This document shows positions 17,550-26,630 of a stretch of 64,000 bases of DNA, one piece after another. The stretch comes from Serratia fonticola (lineage in GTDB: Bacteria; Pseudomonadota; Gammaproteobacteria; Enterobacterales; Enterobacteriaceae). The translations under genes were made by a program, and so were the position numbers. Numbering within the stretch: the first letter of the stretch is position 1; every line of letters starts with the position of its first letter. Where the stretch lies: positions 4,898,001 to 4,962,000 of the forward strand of contig NZ_CP011254.1 in NCBI RefSeq assembly GCF_001006005.1, written 5' to 3'. The notes beneath the pieces were generated by a model. That model had not been told where the DNA came from. It did no database searches and saw nothing but the letters and a program-made list of their open reading frames with translations.

Positions 17550-20500
17550 ATGATTACTACAGATGGTAATAACGCTGTCGCTTCCGTGGCTTATCGCACC
17601 AGTGAAGTGATTGCCATTTACCCAATTACCCCGAGTTCGACCATGGCGGAACAAACCGCTGCCTGGTCCAGTGACGGCAGGAAAAACATTTGGGGCGACG
17701 TACCCAACGTGGTGGAGATGCAGTCCGAAGGCGGAGCTATTGCTACCGTGCACGGCGCGTTGCAAACCGGCGCGCTTTCCACCTCCTTCACCTCGTCCCA
17801 GGGATTGTTGTTGATGATCCCTTCGCTGTATAAGCTGGCCGGGGAGCTGACGCCATTCGTCCTCCACGTTGCCGCTCGCACCGTCGCAACCCATGCATTA
17901 TCCATCTTTGGCGATCACTCCGACGTGATGGCCGTACGCCAGACCGGTTGCGCCATGCTGTGCGCCAGCAACGTGCAAGAAGCGCAGGATTTCGCGTTGA
18001 TCGCCCAGACGGCCACGCTAAACAGCCGCCTGCCGTTCATTCATTTCTTCGATGGTTTCCGCACCTCGCATGAAATCAACAAGATCGCCCCGCTGAGCGA
18101 CGAAACGCTACAGCAGATGATGCCGCAGGACGCCATCGACGCCCACCGTAGCCGGGCTCTCTCACCGGATCATCCCGTCATACGCGGTACGTCAGCCAAC
18201 CCGGATACCTACTTCCAATCGCGGGAAGCGACCAATCCGTGGTACGACAATACTTACCAGCATGTGCAGCAGGCGATGGACAAGTTTGCTGCCATCACCG
18301 GCCGCAGCTATCAGCCATTTGAGTATTACGGCCACCCGCAGGCCGAACGCGTGGTGATCCTGATGGGGTCCGCTATCGGCACCTGTGAAGAAGCGATCGA
18401 CCACCTGCTGACGCGCGGTGAAAAAGTGGGCGTCCTTAAAGTCCGACTTTATCGTCCCTTCTCCGCCAAACATCTGCTCGCCGTACTGCCGGAAAGCGCA
18501 CAAAAAATTGCGGTGCTTGACCGCACCAAAGAGCCGGGTGCTCTGGCCGAGCCTTTATACCTGGATGTGATGACCGCGCTGGCAGAAGGCTTTAGCCGTG
18601 GCGAACGCACCAGCATGCCGATGGTGATTGGCGGGCGCTATGGGCTGTCTTCCAAGGAGTTTGGCCCGGACTGTGCGCTGGCCATTTTCCGCGAGTTGAT
18701 GCTGGATAAGCCCCGCCCACGCTTTACCGTGGGTATTTTCGACGATATTACCGGTCTTTCACTACCGCTCCACGAAGAAACCCTACCTCAGCGGGCTTCG
18801 CTGGAGGCATTATTTTACGGTTTGGGCAGCGATGGTTCAGTCTCTGCCACCAAGAACAACATCAAAATCATCGGTAACAGCACGCCGATGTTTGCTCAAG
18901 GCTACTTTGTCTACGACTCGAAAAAGGCCGGCGGCCTGACTGTGTCACACCTGCGGGTTAGCGATAAGCCGATCAATTCGGCGTACCTTATCGACCGCGC
19001 CGACTTTGTCGGTTGCCACCAGTGGCAGTTTATCGACAAGTATCAAATGGTGGAGCGGCTAAAACCTGGCGGCATTTTCCTGCTCAACACCCCTTATAGC
19101 GCGGATGAAGTCTGGTCACGCCTGCCGCAGGAGGTCCAGGCGATCCTACATCAGCGCCAGGCAAAACTGTATATCATCAACGCGGCCAAGCTGGCGCGCG
19201 AATGTCATTTGGGTGCCCGTATCAATACCGTGATGCAGATGGCCTTCTTCCATCTGACCAAGATCCTGCCGGGTGAAGTGGCGTTGCAGGAGCTACAGGG
19301 AGCAATTGCCCGCAGCTACAGCAACAAGGGCCAAGAGGTGGTCGAACGTAACTGGCAGGCCTTGGGTGCCACGTTGAGTGAGCTGACGGAAATCCCGCTG
19401 CGCCCACTCGACAGCAACAGCCCGATACGTCCACCGGTGGTTTCCGACGCCGCACCGTATTTTGTCAAAACCGTTACCGCCGTGATGCTGGCCGGGCTGG
19501 GCGATACCCTGCCGGTTTCTGCATTCCCACCGGACGGCACCTGGCCTGTGGGCACCACCCAATGGGAAAAACGCAATATCGCCGAGGAAGTACCGATCTG
19601 GCAGCCGGACCTGTGTACTCAGTGCAACCACTGCGTCGCCGCCTGTCCGCATTCAGCCATTCGTGCCAAGGTGGTTCCGCCAGAAGCCATGGAGTACGCC
19701 CCTGCCACGCTGCAATCGCTGGATGTAAAATCCCGTGATATGCGCGGCCAGAAATACGTATTGCAGGTCGCCCCAGAGGACTGTACCGGCTGTAACCTGT
19801 GCGTAGAGGTTTGCCCGGCGAAAGATCGCCAGAACCCGGAAATCAAGGCGATCAATATGGCATCCCGCCTCGATCATCTGGCAGAGGAAAAGGCCCATTA
19901 CGACTTCTTCCTGCAATTACCAGAGATCGACGCTTCGCAGTTGGAACGCATCGATATCCGCACCTCGCAGCTGATCTCTCCGCTGTTTGAATATTCGGGT
20001 GCCTGTTCCGGCTGTGGCGAAACGCCGTATATCAAGCTGCTGACCCAGCTGTATGGAGACCGGTTGCTGATCGCCAACGCCACCGGCTGTTCTTCGATCT
20101 ATGGCGGTAACCTACCCACCACGCCTTACACCACCAACGCCGACGGCCGTGGACCAGCCTGGGCAAACTCGCTGTTTGAGGATAATGCCGAATTTGGTCT
20201 GGGCTTCCGCCTGACGGTGGATCAGCACCGCCGCCGCGTATTGCGTCTGCTCGACACGTTGGCACCGCAATTACCTGCCCAGTTGGTAGCCTCATTGCAG
20301 GCAGAAGAGATCGCCACCGGCCCGCGCCGCCAGCAGATCGCCGAATTACGTAGCCTGTTGGCTAACGTGGCAGGTAACGACGCCCGTCAGCTAGCTACCG
20401 ATGCCGACTATCTGGTAGATAAGTCTATCTGGCTGATCGGCGGTGACGGCTGGGCCTACGATATCGGCTTCGGCGGTCTGGATCATGTGCTGAGCCTGAC

Positions 20501-21083
20501 GGAAAACGTCAACGTGCTGGTGCTGGATACGCAGTGCTACTCCAATACCGGCGGGCAGCAATCCAAGGCCACTCCGCTAGGGGCCGTGACCAAGTTTGGT
20601 GAGCACGGCAAACGCAAGGCCCGTAAAGATCTTGGCGTCAGCATGATGATGTACGGCCATGTGTATGTTGCGCAGATCTCGTTGGGCGCGCAGCTTAACC
20701 AGACGGTGAAAGCGATTCAGGAGGCAGAAGCCTACCCTGGCCCTTCCCTGATCATCGCCTACAGCCCTTGTGAGGAACACGGTTACGATCTGGCGCTCAG
20801 CCACGACCAGATGCGGCAGCTAACCGCGACCGGCTTCTGGCCGCTGTATCGCTTCGATCCGCGTCGTACTGCGGAAGGCAAAGCCGCGTTGGCGCTGGAC
20901 TCCCGGCCACCGAACAGTGAGCTGACGGCGACCTTGAACAAGGAACAGCGTTTCCGCCGCCTTAATACGCAGCAGCCTGAGGTTGCCGCCGCGTTGTATG
21001 AAGCAGCAGAAAAAGAGCTGAAAGAGAAATACGATTTCCTTAGCTTGCTGGCTGGAAAGTCAGAGAAGGCAGCTTCGGAGTAA
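17550..21083 (+). CDS. nifJ: Pyruvate:ferredoxin (flavodoxin) oxidoreductase
   Basis: I start at the ATG at 17550 (MITTDGNNAVASVAYRTSEVIAIYPITPSS), as in E. coli YdbK, giving 1177 residues. An 11-residue longer frame is unlikely. Visible parts in order are the N-terminal TPP pyrimidine domain (YPITPSSTMAEQ), a middle transketolase-like domain, two [4Fe-4S] ferredoxin motifs (CTQCNHCVAACP near 688 and CTGCNLCVEVCP near 745), and the C-terminal TPP domain (CSGCGETPY, GGDGWAYDIGFGG, CYSNTGGQ). The enzyme oxidatively decarboxylates pyruvate to acetyl-CoA and reduces flavodoxin or ferredoxin. In E. coli it belongs to oxidative-stress physiology. It is monocistronic, with its own terminator. Confidence 0.96.
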   Translation: MITTDGNNAVASVAYRTSEVIAIYPITPSSTMAEQTAAWSSDGRKNIWGDVPNVVEMQSEGGAIATVHGALQTGALSTSFTSSQGLLLMIPSLYKLAGELTPFVLHVAARTVATHALSIFGDHSDVMAVRQTGCAMLCASNVQEAQDFALIAQTATLNSRLPFIHFFDGFRTSHEINKIAPLSDETLQQMMPQDAIDAHRSRALSPDHPVIRGTSANPDTYFQSREATNPWYDNTYQHVQQAMDKFAAITGRSYQPFEYYGHPQAERVVILMGSAIGTCEEAIDHLLTRGEKVGVLKVRLYRPFSAKHLLAVLPESAQKIAVLDRTKEPGALAEPLYLDVMTALAEGFSRGERTSMPMVIGGRYGLSSKEFGPDCALAIFRELMLDKPRPRFTVGIFDDITGLSLPLHEETLPQRASLEALFYGLGSDGSVSATKNNIKIIGNSTPMFAQGYFVYDSKKAGGLTVSHLRVSDKPINSAYLIDRADFVGCHQWQFIDKYQMVERLKPGGIFLLNTPYSADEVWSRLPQEVQAILHQRQAKLYIINAAKLARECHLGARINTVMQMAFFHLTKILPGEVALQELQGAIARSYSNKGQEVVERNWQALGATLSELTEIPLRPLDSNSPIRPPVVSDAAPYFVKTVTAVMLAGLGDTLPVSAFPPDGTWPVGTTQWEKRNIAEEVPIWQPDLCTQCNHCVAACPHSAIRAKVVPPEAMEYAPATLQSLDVKSRDMRGQKYVLQVAPEDCTGCNLCVEVCPAKDRQNPEIKAINMASRLDHLAEEKAHYDFFLQLPEIDASQLERIDIRTSQLISPLFEYSGACSGCGETPYIKLLTQLYGDRLLIANATGCSSIYGGNLPTTPYTTNADGRGPAWANSLFEDNAEFGLGFRLTVDQHRRRVLRLLDTLAPQLPAQLVASLQAEEIATGPRRQQIAELRSLLANVAGNDARQLATDADYLVDKSIWLIGGDGWAYDIGFGGLDHVLSLTENVNVLVLDTQCYSNTGGQQSKATPLGAVTKFGEHGKRKARKDLGVSMMMYGHVYVAQISLGAQLNQTVKAIQEAEAYPGPSLIIAYSPCEEHGYDLALSHDQMRQLTATGFWPLYRFDPRRTAEGKAALALDSRPPNSELTATLNKEQRFRRLNTQQPEVAAALYEAAEKELKEKYDFLSLLAGKSEKAASE

Positions 21084-21092
21084 CTCTGTTGA

Positions 21093-21116
21093 GGGCGCGG
21101 TTTCGCGCCCTTTTTT
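21093..21116 (+). terminator. Rho-independent terminator of nifJ
   Basis: GGGCGCG-GTTT-CGCGCCC followed by six T, starting 10 bases after the nifJ stop codon. Confidence 0.92.
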
Positions 21117-21177
21117 GCTCTGGTTCACTATGTACTGCATGCTGCGCCCAGCCAAATGATCGTGGCCACCTGAACAC

Positions 21178-21753
21178 TTACGAGCTGTTTTTTAATATCA
21201 GTGAGCAAGTATATTCACACTCTAAGAGCCAGAAAAAGCGCTTTGCGGTTTCTCTTATGTAATCACACTGTTTTTGACGTGGAATGTCAAAGTGTCTTGG
21301 GAACATAACATGTAAATAACCATACTCCTCATCAAAGCAATCAACGAAATCGCTTCGGACTCCATTCCAATAGTTAACAACTCGACTTAACATTGCGCTA
21401 TCAAATTCATACCAGCGATCGAACGTGTCGATTAACGTGCCCCAAACGACGTTTTCATCCTCAGACCAGGCCAAAATCTTAAAGCATCGTCGAAAATAGT
21501 AGACCGTGGCCTCCAAACTATCTGGATAGGGCTTACCGATATCTTTGAGGTATGCTGCAAAATAAGTTTGTACCTCTTCCCTGACTAAATCCTTGTCCAG
21601 CCCTAGCGAAGCCAATATCAGCAAATTGCTAGAAGGATCACCAGCCAATACCCTCTGTTCAGCCCAGTCAGTGAAGTCACGTAAGTTTTGAATGGTAAAA
21701 TCAGGTCTCGTCTTTGCGAGGAGATCCTTTAAATCTGTTGCATTGCCAACCAC
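21178..21753 (-). CDS. Uncharacterised acidic protein, AT-rich orphan gene
   Basis: I do not recognise this 191-residue protein. It starts with GTG at 21753, supported by AAGGA with a 6-base spacing. The chain has no signal peptide or membrane helix and is rich in acidic and aromatic residues (YYFRRCFKILAWSEDENVVWGTLIDTFDRWYEFD in pieces). It is visibly richer in A+T than its neighbours nifJ and ttcA, suggesting acquisition by transfer. A half copy of the GGGCGCAGCATGC repeat lies just beyond its 3' end. Size and composition recall immunity proteins, but no toxin gene is adjacent, so that is only a possibility. Confidence 0.7.
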   Translation of the reverse strand: MVGNATDLKDLLAKTRPDFTIQNLRDFTDWAEQRVLAGDPSSNLLILASLGLDKDLVREEVQTYFAAYLKDIGKPYPDSLEATVYYFRRCFKILAWSEDENVVWGTLIDTFDRWYEFDSAMLSRVVNYWNGVRSDFVDCFDEEYGYLHVMFPRHFDIPRQKQCDYIRETAKRFFWLLECEYTCSLILKNSS

Positions 21754-21901
21754 AGTCTATCCTTGAATGGCTATGAACCTTGACCTGACATTACCATAGC
21801 TCAAACGAATAATGACCAAATCCTCCCAGAGAATGCTAAACTTGCCCGCTAAAAGTGTCATACCGCCGTAGCGCACCCAAATGAGAACGAGCACGATTTA
21901 A

Positions 21902-22843
21902 ATGTCAGAAAATCAAACAATTAGCCAAAAAGAGCAGTACAACCTCAACAAACTGCAAAAACGCCTGCGCCGCAACGTGGGTGAAGCTATCGCCGCCTAC
22001 AACATGATTGAGGAAGGCGATCGCATCATGGTTTGCCTGTCCGGCGGGAAAGACAGCTACACCATGCTGGAGATCCTGCGCAATCTGCAAAAAAGCGCTC
22101 CGGTGAACTTCTCACTGGTCGCGGTGAATCTCGATCAGAAACAGCCCGGCTTCCCCGAGCACATCCTGCCAGCCTATCTGGAAAGCCTGGGGGTGGAATA
22201 TAAGATCGTTGAAGAAAACACCTACAGCATCGTGAAGGATAAGATCCCGGAAGGCAAAACCACCTGCTCCCTGTGCTCACGCCTGCGCCGCGGTATCCTT
22301 TACCGTACCGCCACCGAGCTGGGTGCCACCAAGATTGCCCTTGGCCACCACCGTGACGATATCCTGCAAACGCTGTTCCTCAACATGTTCTACGGCGGCA
22401 AGCTGAAAGGTATGCCACCCAAGTTGATGAGCGACGATGGTAAACACGTGGTGATCCGCCCGCTGGCCTATTGCCGCGAGAAAGACATCGAGCGTTTCTC
22501 GGTAGCGAAAGAATTCCCGATTATCCCGTGCAACCTGTGTGGCTCACAGCCAAACCTGCAACGCCAGGTGATTGGCGATATGCTGCGCGACTGGGACAAA
22601 CGCTACCCAGGCCGCATCGAAACCATGTTCAGCGCCATGCAGAACGTGGTGCCTTCACATCTGTGCGATACCGAACTGTTTGACTTCAAAGGCATTCACC
22701 ACGGCAGCGAAGTGGTCGATGGTGGCGATTTGGCGTTTGACCGTGAAGATATTCCACTGCAACCGGTGGGTTGGCAGCCGGAAGACTCGGATGACAACGG
22801 CTCACCCGCGTTTGAACGCCTGAACGTGCTGGAAATCAAATAG
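21902..22843 (+). CDS. ttcA: tRNA 2-thiocytidine(32) synthetase TtcA
   Basis: The 313-residue protein has the PP-loop SGGKDS (47-52), the CxxC pair [11 protein letters not shown] near 121-125, and [11 protein letters not shown] further on, which together bind the [4Fe-4S] cluster. It also has the GHHRDD segment of the TtcA/TtuA family. It adds sulfur to C2 of cytidine 32 in certain tRNAs. E. coli places ttcA near zntB, as here. A strong terminator follows at 22851-22881. The N-terminus [19 protein letters not shown] agrees with the family. Confidence 0.96.
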   Translation: MSENQTISQKEQYNLNKLQKRLRRNVGEAIAAYNMIEEGDRIMVCLSGGKDSYTMLEILRNLQKSAPVNFSLVAVNLDQKQPGFPEHILPAYLESLGVEYKIVEENTYSIVKDKIPEGKTTCSLCSRLRRGILYRTATELGATKIALGHHRDDILQTLFLNMFYGGKLKGMPPKLMSDDGKHVVIRPLAYCREKDIERFSVAKEFPIIPCNLCGSQPNLQRQVIGDMLRDWDKRYPGRIETMFSAMQNVVPSHLCDTELFDFKGIHHGSEVVDGGDLAFDREDIPLQPVGWQPEDSDDNGSPAFERLNVLEIK

Positions 22844-22850
22844 TCCCTCT

Positions 22851-22881
22851 CTCCGCCTGTGCCCGCAGGCGGAGGTTTTTT
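22851..22881 (+). terminator. Rho-independent terminator of ttcA
   Basis: CTCCGCCTG-TGCCCG-CAGGCGGAG followed by G and six T, about 8 bases after the ttcA stop. Confidence 0.92.
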
Positions 22882-22949
22882 CCCCGCTTAATTTTAGATC
22901 CTGTTCACAATTCACGCATAAAGTGCCTGACAGTGCGGTTTTTACCTTA

Positions 22950-22969
22950 TACTGTTTATTTATACAGTC
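22950..22969. promoter_or_regulatory. LexA (SOS) box upstream of the VOC-family gene
   Basis: TACTGTTTATTTATACAGTC contains the core CTGT-N8-ACAG (22952-22967), with the AT-rich spacer and the flanking TA...T seen in strong E. coli SOS boxes. It overlaps a plausible -10 (TATACT, 22948-22953) and lies 15 bases before the start codon, an ideal repressor position. No other gene lies between the ttcA terminator and this site. Confidence 0.65.
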
Positions 22970-22983
22970 AAAGGAGACCAACG

Positions 22984-23382
22984 ATGAATATCACCCCCTG
23001 CCTTTCCCACGTCTCGCTGGGAACCAACAATTTCGATGCCGCCGCACAGTTTTACGACCAGGTTCTCGGTGCGTTAGGCTGCCGACGCGTGCTGGAACAC
23101 CCTGGCGCTATCGGCTATGGTCGTGACTATCCCGAATTTTGGTTGCAACTACCGATAGACGGCAAACCCGCAGGCATCGCAAACGGTGTGCATGTTGGCT
23201 TCTTCGCCACCAGCAAGCAGCAGGTTGATGAGTTTTATCAGCAGGCGGTCGCCGCTGGGGCGCAAGGAGACGGTGCACCGGGCTCACGGCCACATTACGG
23301 TGCCGCCTATTACGGCTGTTTCGTCCGCGATCTGGATGGCCACAAGATAGAGGCCAGCTTCTGGGACGAAAGCGCGGCTTAG
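22984..23382 (+). CDS. VOC-family (glyoxalase/bleomycin-resistance fold) protein
   Basis: Starting at the ATG at 22984, preceded by AGGAG at 8 bases, the protein is 132 residues. A 17-residue longer frame would read through the putative SOS box and is rejected. The start CLSHVSLGTNNFDAAAQFYDQVLGALG and the end YYGCFVRDLDGHKIEASFWD are typical of single-domain VOC proteins: His, Glu and Tyr metal-site positions at the ends of a beta-alpha-beta-beta-beta repeat. Members include glyoxalases, dioxygenases and drug-binding proteins; the substrate cannot be told. A near-consensus LexA box overlaps the promoter, implying induction by DNA damage. Confidence 0.88.
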   Translation: MNITPCLSHVSLGTNNFDAAAQFYDQVLGALGCRRVLEHPGAIGYGRDYPEFWLQLPIDGKPAGIANGVHVGFFATSKQQVDEFYQQAVAAGAQGDGAPGSRPHYGAAYYGCFVRDLDGHKIEASFWDESAA

Positions 23383-23438
23383 CCTAATCGAGGCGGCGTG
23401 TTGTTAATGGGGCGATCTTGGACGGCATGTCGCTAACT

Positions 23439-23459
23439 GGGCGCAGCATGCAGCGCCCC
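23439..23459. repeat. Dispersed palindromic repeat (GGGCGCAGCATGC family), copy 2
   Basis: GGGCGCAGCATGCAGCGCCCC is nearly a perfect palindrome followed by CTACGGA. It sits between the VOC gene and fnrS, and the flanks include a GTAGGGGC-like edge shared with copy 1 when read on the other strand. Confidence 0.65.
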
Positions 23460-23506
23460 TACGGAGTGAGCCGGTTGTTTGAGATTCGCCTAAGGGAAAA
23501 AAGCAT

Positions 23507-23631
23507 AAAAAAATGCCGGTGATTAAACCGGCATCGTATTGAATTAAATGTGCTATGCAATAATTCTAAAAATAAGTAAATAAAACAATTATGGAGCGCA
23601 ACGCCCATCGCTTGACGTTGCATTCACCTGC
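23507..23631 (-). ncRNA. fnrS: FnrS small regulatory RNA
   Basis: On the minus strand the sequence from 23631 reads GCAGGTGAATGCAACGTC, then AAGCGATGGGCGTTGCGCTC, which is the FnrS 5' region as I recall it from E. coli. It ends in an intrinsic terminator (ATGCCGGT, 6-base loop, ACCGGCAT, then seven T). The length, about 125, is near the known 122. FnrS is an Hfq-dependent RNA made under anaerobiosis by FNR that represses aerobic-metabolism mRNAs. As in E. coli it lies directly downstream of zntB (the former ydaN). An FNR half-consensus site is centred about 42 bases upstream of the 5' end, with CATTCT at about -13 to -8. Confidence 0.93.
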
Positions 23632-23666
23632 ATGAGCAAGAATGCCGTAGTTCGCGTAGGCAAATG

Positions 23667-23680
23667 TTGATACTGCTCAA
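23667..23680 (-). promoter_or_regulatory. FNR site of the fnrS promoter
   Basis: TTGAT-ACTG-CTCAA matches TTGAT-N4-ATCAA at 9 of 10 positions. Its centre is about 42 bases upstream of the fnrS 5' end, the class II activator position. It lies just outside the zntB 3' end. Confidence 0.8.
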
Positions 23681-23710
23681 CTTTACTCGCGTTTTCGCCA
23701 CTATTTGTCG

Positions 23711-24694
23711 CTATAGCCAGCGGCTCCGTCTCAGCCACCAGGCAACCCCCCCGACCAATGCCACCAACATGAAGCAGAAAGAGGCAAACGCCAGTGGGCT
23801 GCCGCTGCCTGGGATCCCCCCCAGGTTGACCCCGAACAGCCCGGTCAAGAAAGTGGTTGGCAGGAAGACCATCGCCATCAGCGACATGGTGTAAGTACGG
23901 CGGTTCATGGCATCAGCCATCACGGTAGTGATCTCATCGGACAGGATCGCCGTGCGGGCAATGCTGCCATCCAGGTCATCTAATCCGCGCCCCAGGCGAT
24001 CGGCAATGTCCTGCATGCGTCGGCGTTCATCGTCATTCATCCACGGCAGTCGTTCGCTGGCCAAACGCGAAAATACATCGCGCTGCGGGGCCATGTAGCG
24101 GCGTAATACAATCAACTGTTTGCGGATTAGCGCCAACTGCCCACGCTCAGGGGTTTGCTGTTCCAATAACGCATCTTCCAGATCGATGATCTTGTCGTGC
24201 AGATCTTCGATGAATTCACTGGTGTGGTCGGTCAGCGCATCAGCGATTTCTACCAGCCAGTTACCGCTATTAATCGGCCCCTGGCCATTGCGTAATTCAT
24301 TAACCACTTCATCGATCGAGTAGACCTTACGATGGCGGGTGGAGATAATCATCTTATCAGTGATATAGACGCGGAACGTCACCAGTTGATCGGGCCGTGA
24401 GTCCGTATTGAAATTGATGCCGCGTAGCGTGATCAGCGTGCCGTCGCCCAATCGGGTGACGCGTGGCCGGGTGCTTTCCCCTGCCAGCGCTTGTCTTACC
24501 AGATCTGGCAGCAGCGGCGTGTTGGCAATCCACTCGGCGCTGGCCGGATGGGCATAGTCCAGATGCAGCCAGCATGGCTCCTCGCTGGTGATCTTATCGT
24601 CATCCTCAATTGGCGTGGTGCCACCCTTGCCGTCGAGTTGATAGGCATAGACCGCGTCGGGCACCTGCAGTTCGCGCCCCTCAATGACATCCAT
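23711..24694 (-). CDS. zntB: Zinc transporter ZntB (CorA family)
   Basis: The 327-residue protein has the same length as E. coli ZntB. It consists of a large cytosolic N-terminal domain ([34 protein letters not shown]), a long helix ([29 protein letters not shown] in pieces), and two C-terminal transmembrane helices with the pore motif GVNLGG in place of the GMN of CorA. It is a pentameric inner-membrane channel or transporter that moves zinc. fnrS lies immediately downstream, so part of the zntB transcript may end at the fnrS terminator. Confidence 0.95.
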   Translation of the reverse strand: MDVIEGRELQVPDAVYAYQLDGKGGTTPIEDDDKITSEEPCWLHLDYAHPASAEWIANTPLLPDLVRQALAGESTRPRVTRLGDGTLITLRGINFNTDSRPDQLVTFRVYITDKMIISTRHRKVYSIDEVVNELRNGQGPINSGNWLVEIADALTDHTSEFIEDLHDKIIDLEDALLEQQTPERGQLALIRKQLIVLRRYMAPQRDVFSRLASERLPWMNDDERRRMQDIADRLGRGLDDLDGSIARTAILSDEITTVMADAMNRRTYTMSLMAMVFLPTTFLTGLFGVNLGGIPGSGSPLAFASFCFMLVALVGGVAWWLRRSRWL

Positions 24695-24783
24695 TCAAAA
24701 CCCTCATTATTTTGCCGTTGATACAGAGTCTAGCGTTATTGCCTTAGGGATCAAAGTGGCAACGCCGTAACGGGATCTGAAAG

Positions 24784-24811
24784 TAAAAAGCCCCCGTGTT
24801 GGCGAGGGCTT
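24784..24811 (-). terminator. Intrinsic terminator of mppA
   Basis: On the minus strand AAGCCC...GGGCTT forms a stem with one internal mismatch and is followed by five T. It lies 25 bases after the mppA stop. Confidence 0.8.
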
Positions 24812-24835
24812 GGGCAGGCGTCAGGACTCTGAACA

Positions 24836-26470
24836 TCAATGTTTCAGAATATACATTTCCTGGCTGTAGGCGACATCTTCTGGGTTAGTGATTGGGTAGC
24901 CCTTCACCCAAGGTTTGATCAGACGCCCGTTGGTATATTGATAGATCGGGGCGATCGGGGCCTCGGCCGCAATCATCTGCTCGGCCTTGTTATAGTCGGC
25001 GGTTAACGCCGTTGGATTAGTCTCGCGACTGGCATCGGCCAACAGGCGGTCGTATTGCGGGCTGTTAAATTTGGCGATATTCCCGCTGTGTGAAGAGGTC
25101 AGCAGCGACAGGAAGGTCGAGGCCTCGTTGTAATCCCCCACCCAGGAGGCGCGAACCACGTCGAAATTGCCGGTGTTACGGCTGTCGATATAGGTTTTCC
25201 ACTCCTGATTTTGCAGTTTAACGTCAACGCCCAAGGTTTGCTTCCACATTGACGCCACGGCAATGGCAATCTTTTGGTGGCTCTCTGAGGTGTTATACAG
25301 CAGGGTCAATTTCAGGGGATGGTTCGGACCATAACCCGCTGCCTGCATCAACGCCTTGGCTTGCTCGTTCAACTCTTCCTGGGACTGTTGCTGCAGCAGG
25401 CTGGTTTCCGGCTTAAAGCCCGCAGTGACATCCGGCGTGAAGTGGTAGGCTGGTTTCTCACCGGTGCCCAGCACTTTTTCGGCAATGATCTTGCGATCGA
25501 TAGCGTAAGACAAGGCTTTACGCACCCGAACATCATTAGTTGGCGCACGCTGGGTATTGAACGCGTAGTAATAAGTGCCGAGTTGGTCCGGTGTGTAGAC
25601 CTGGTCTGGGATATCCTTCAACAGCTTCTGATACATGTTTTTCGGGAAGGATTCGGTAATATCGATATCACCAGCCTGATAACGCTTGGTGGCGTTAGAT
25701 TCCTGGTTGATCGGTACAAAGGTCACCTTGGTCAACACCGTGTGTTTATGATCCCAATAATGGTTGTTCGGCACCAGTACCAGTTTCTCGTTAACCACTC
25801 GCTCTTGCAGTTTGAATGCGCCGTTGCCTACCAGATTGCCCACTTTGGTCCAGTCATTGCCGTATTGCTCAACCACGGCTTTAGGAACCGGGAACAGGCT
25901 GAAATTCGCCGTCAGGCTGACAAAATAGGGCACCGGTTTGTTCAGTTGTACTTTTAACGTGTGGTCATCCACCGCCACAACGCCAAGCTTATCGATGGGC
26001 AGCTTACCGGCGATAATTTCTTCGGCATTCTGGATCCCGGCAAGCTGAGCAAACCAGGCAAACGGCGACAGGCTTTTCGGATCGACCAGCCGTTGCCAGC
26101 TATAAACGAAGTCTTTCGCCGTGACAGGGTCACCGTTGGACCAGCGGGCATCTTTGCGTAGCGTGAAGATATAGGTCTGGTTATCCGAGGTCTGCCAGCG
26201 CGTGGCGACACCGGGGATCACTTTGCCATGCGCGTCCTGATTCACCAGCCCTTCAAACAGATCGCGTGCCACCTGCGCTTCTGGCAGGCCCACGGCTTTA
26301 ATCGGATCGAGCGACGCCGGCTCATCTTTGATGTGCCGCACGATCTCCTGTTTCTCCGCCAGAGCGGTACCTGGGGGAACCTGAGCTGCCATAGCACCAC
26401 TAATACCCGCGCTGATGGTGACCGCGCAAAGCGTTAAACGAAAACTCGCCAGAATTTTTCTTCTCGTCAT
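24836..26470 (-). CDS. mppA: Murein tripeptide-binding protein MppA (OppA family)
   Basis: The 544-residue periplasmic solute-binding protein has a signal peptide ending GISGAMA (about residue 28) and the SBP_bac_5 fold (EPASLDPIKAVGLPEAQVARDLFEGL; DARWSNGDPVTAKDFVYSWQRL). It is closest in layout to OppA/MppA. MppA binds L-Ala-gamma-D-Glu-meso-Dap and passes it to the Opp permease for murein recycling. OppA itself is the main alternative. I prefer MppA because mpaA and ycjG, which handle the same peptides, lie just beyond and the E. coli region also contains mppA. No permease gene is adjacent, as expected. It has its own terminator. Confidence 0.85.
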   Translation of the reverse strand: MTRRKILASFRLTLCAVTISAGISGAMAAQVPPGTALAEKQEIVRHIKDEPASLDPIKAVGLPEAQVARDLFEGLVNQDAHGKVIPGVATRWQTSDNQTYIFTLRKDARWSNGDPVTAKDFVYSWQRLVDPKSLSPFAWFAQLAGIQNAEEIIAGKLPIDKLGVVAVDDHTLKVQLNKPVPYFVSLTANFSLFPVPKAVVEQYGNDWTKVGNLVGNGAFKLQERVVNEKLVLVPNNHYWDHKHTVLTKVTFVPINQESNATKRYQAGDIDITESFPKNMYQKLLKDIPDQVYTPDQLGTYYYAFNTQRAPTNDVRVRKALSYAIDRKIIAEKVLGTGEKPAYHFTPDVTAGFKPETSLLQQQSQEELNEQAKALMQAAGYGPNHPLKLTLLYNTSESHQKIAIAVASMWKQTLGVDVKLQNQEWKTYIDSRNTGNFDVVRASWVGDYNEASTFLSLLTSSHSGNIAKFNSPQYDRLLADASRETNPTALTADYNKAEQMIAAEAPIAPIYQYTNGRLIKPWVKGYPITNPEDVAYSQEMYILKH

Positions 26471-26575
26471 GTTAGATATGCCCCAGTTAACCCCATGAAT
26501 TTTTTATCATATAGCACAAAGATGCCCGCCACCTATAGCCACGCGTAACAAGAATGTAAAAAGTGGATGTTTGAT

Positions 26576-26614
26576 CCAAAAAAAAGCCCGCAGCCATTAT
26601 CGGCAATGCGGGCT
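26576..26614 (-). terminator. Intrinsic terminator downstream of the 116-residue gene
   Basis: On the minus strand AGCCCGCA...TGCGGGCT (26585-26614), with an inner GCC/GGC stem, is followed by nine T. It starts 17 bases after the stop of the gene at 26631-26981. Confidence 0.88.
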
Positions 26615-26630
26615 GTTTGCTTAGGCAGGA

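Noticed and set aside
23513..23534. Calling this hairpin the zntB terminator
   Set aside because: It is about 180 bases beyond the zntB stop and is the 3' end of the FnrS RNA, although zntB transcripts may also stop there.
24836..26470. Calling this gene oppA
   Set aside because: OppA is possible from sequence alone, but no oppBCDF genes follow and the surrounding genes (mpaA, ycjG, tpx, tyrR, zntB) match the E. coli mppA region.
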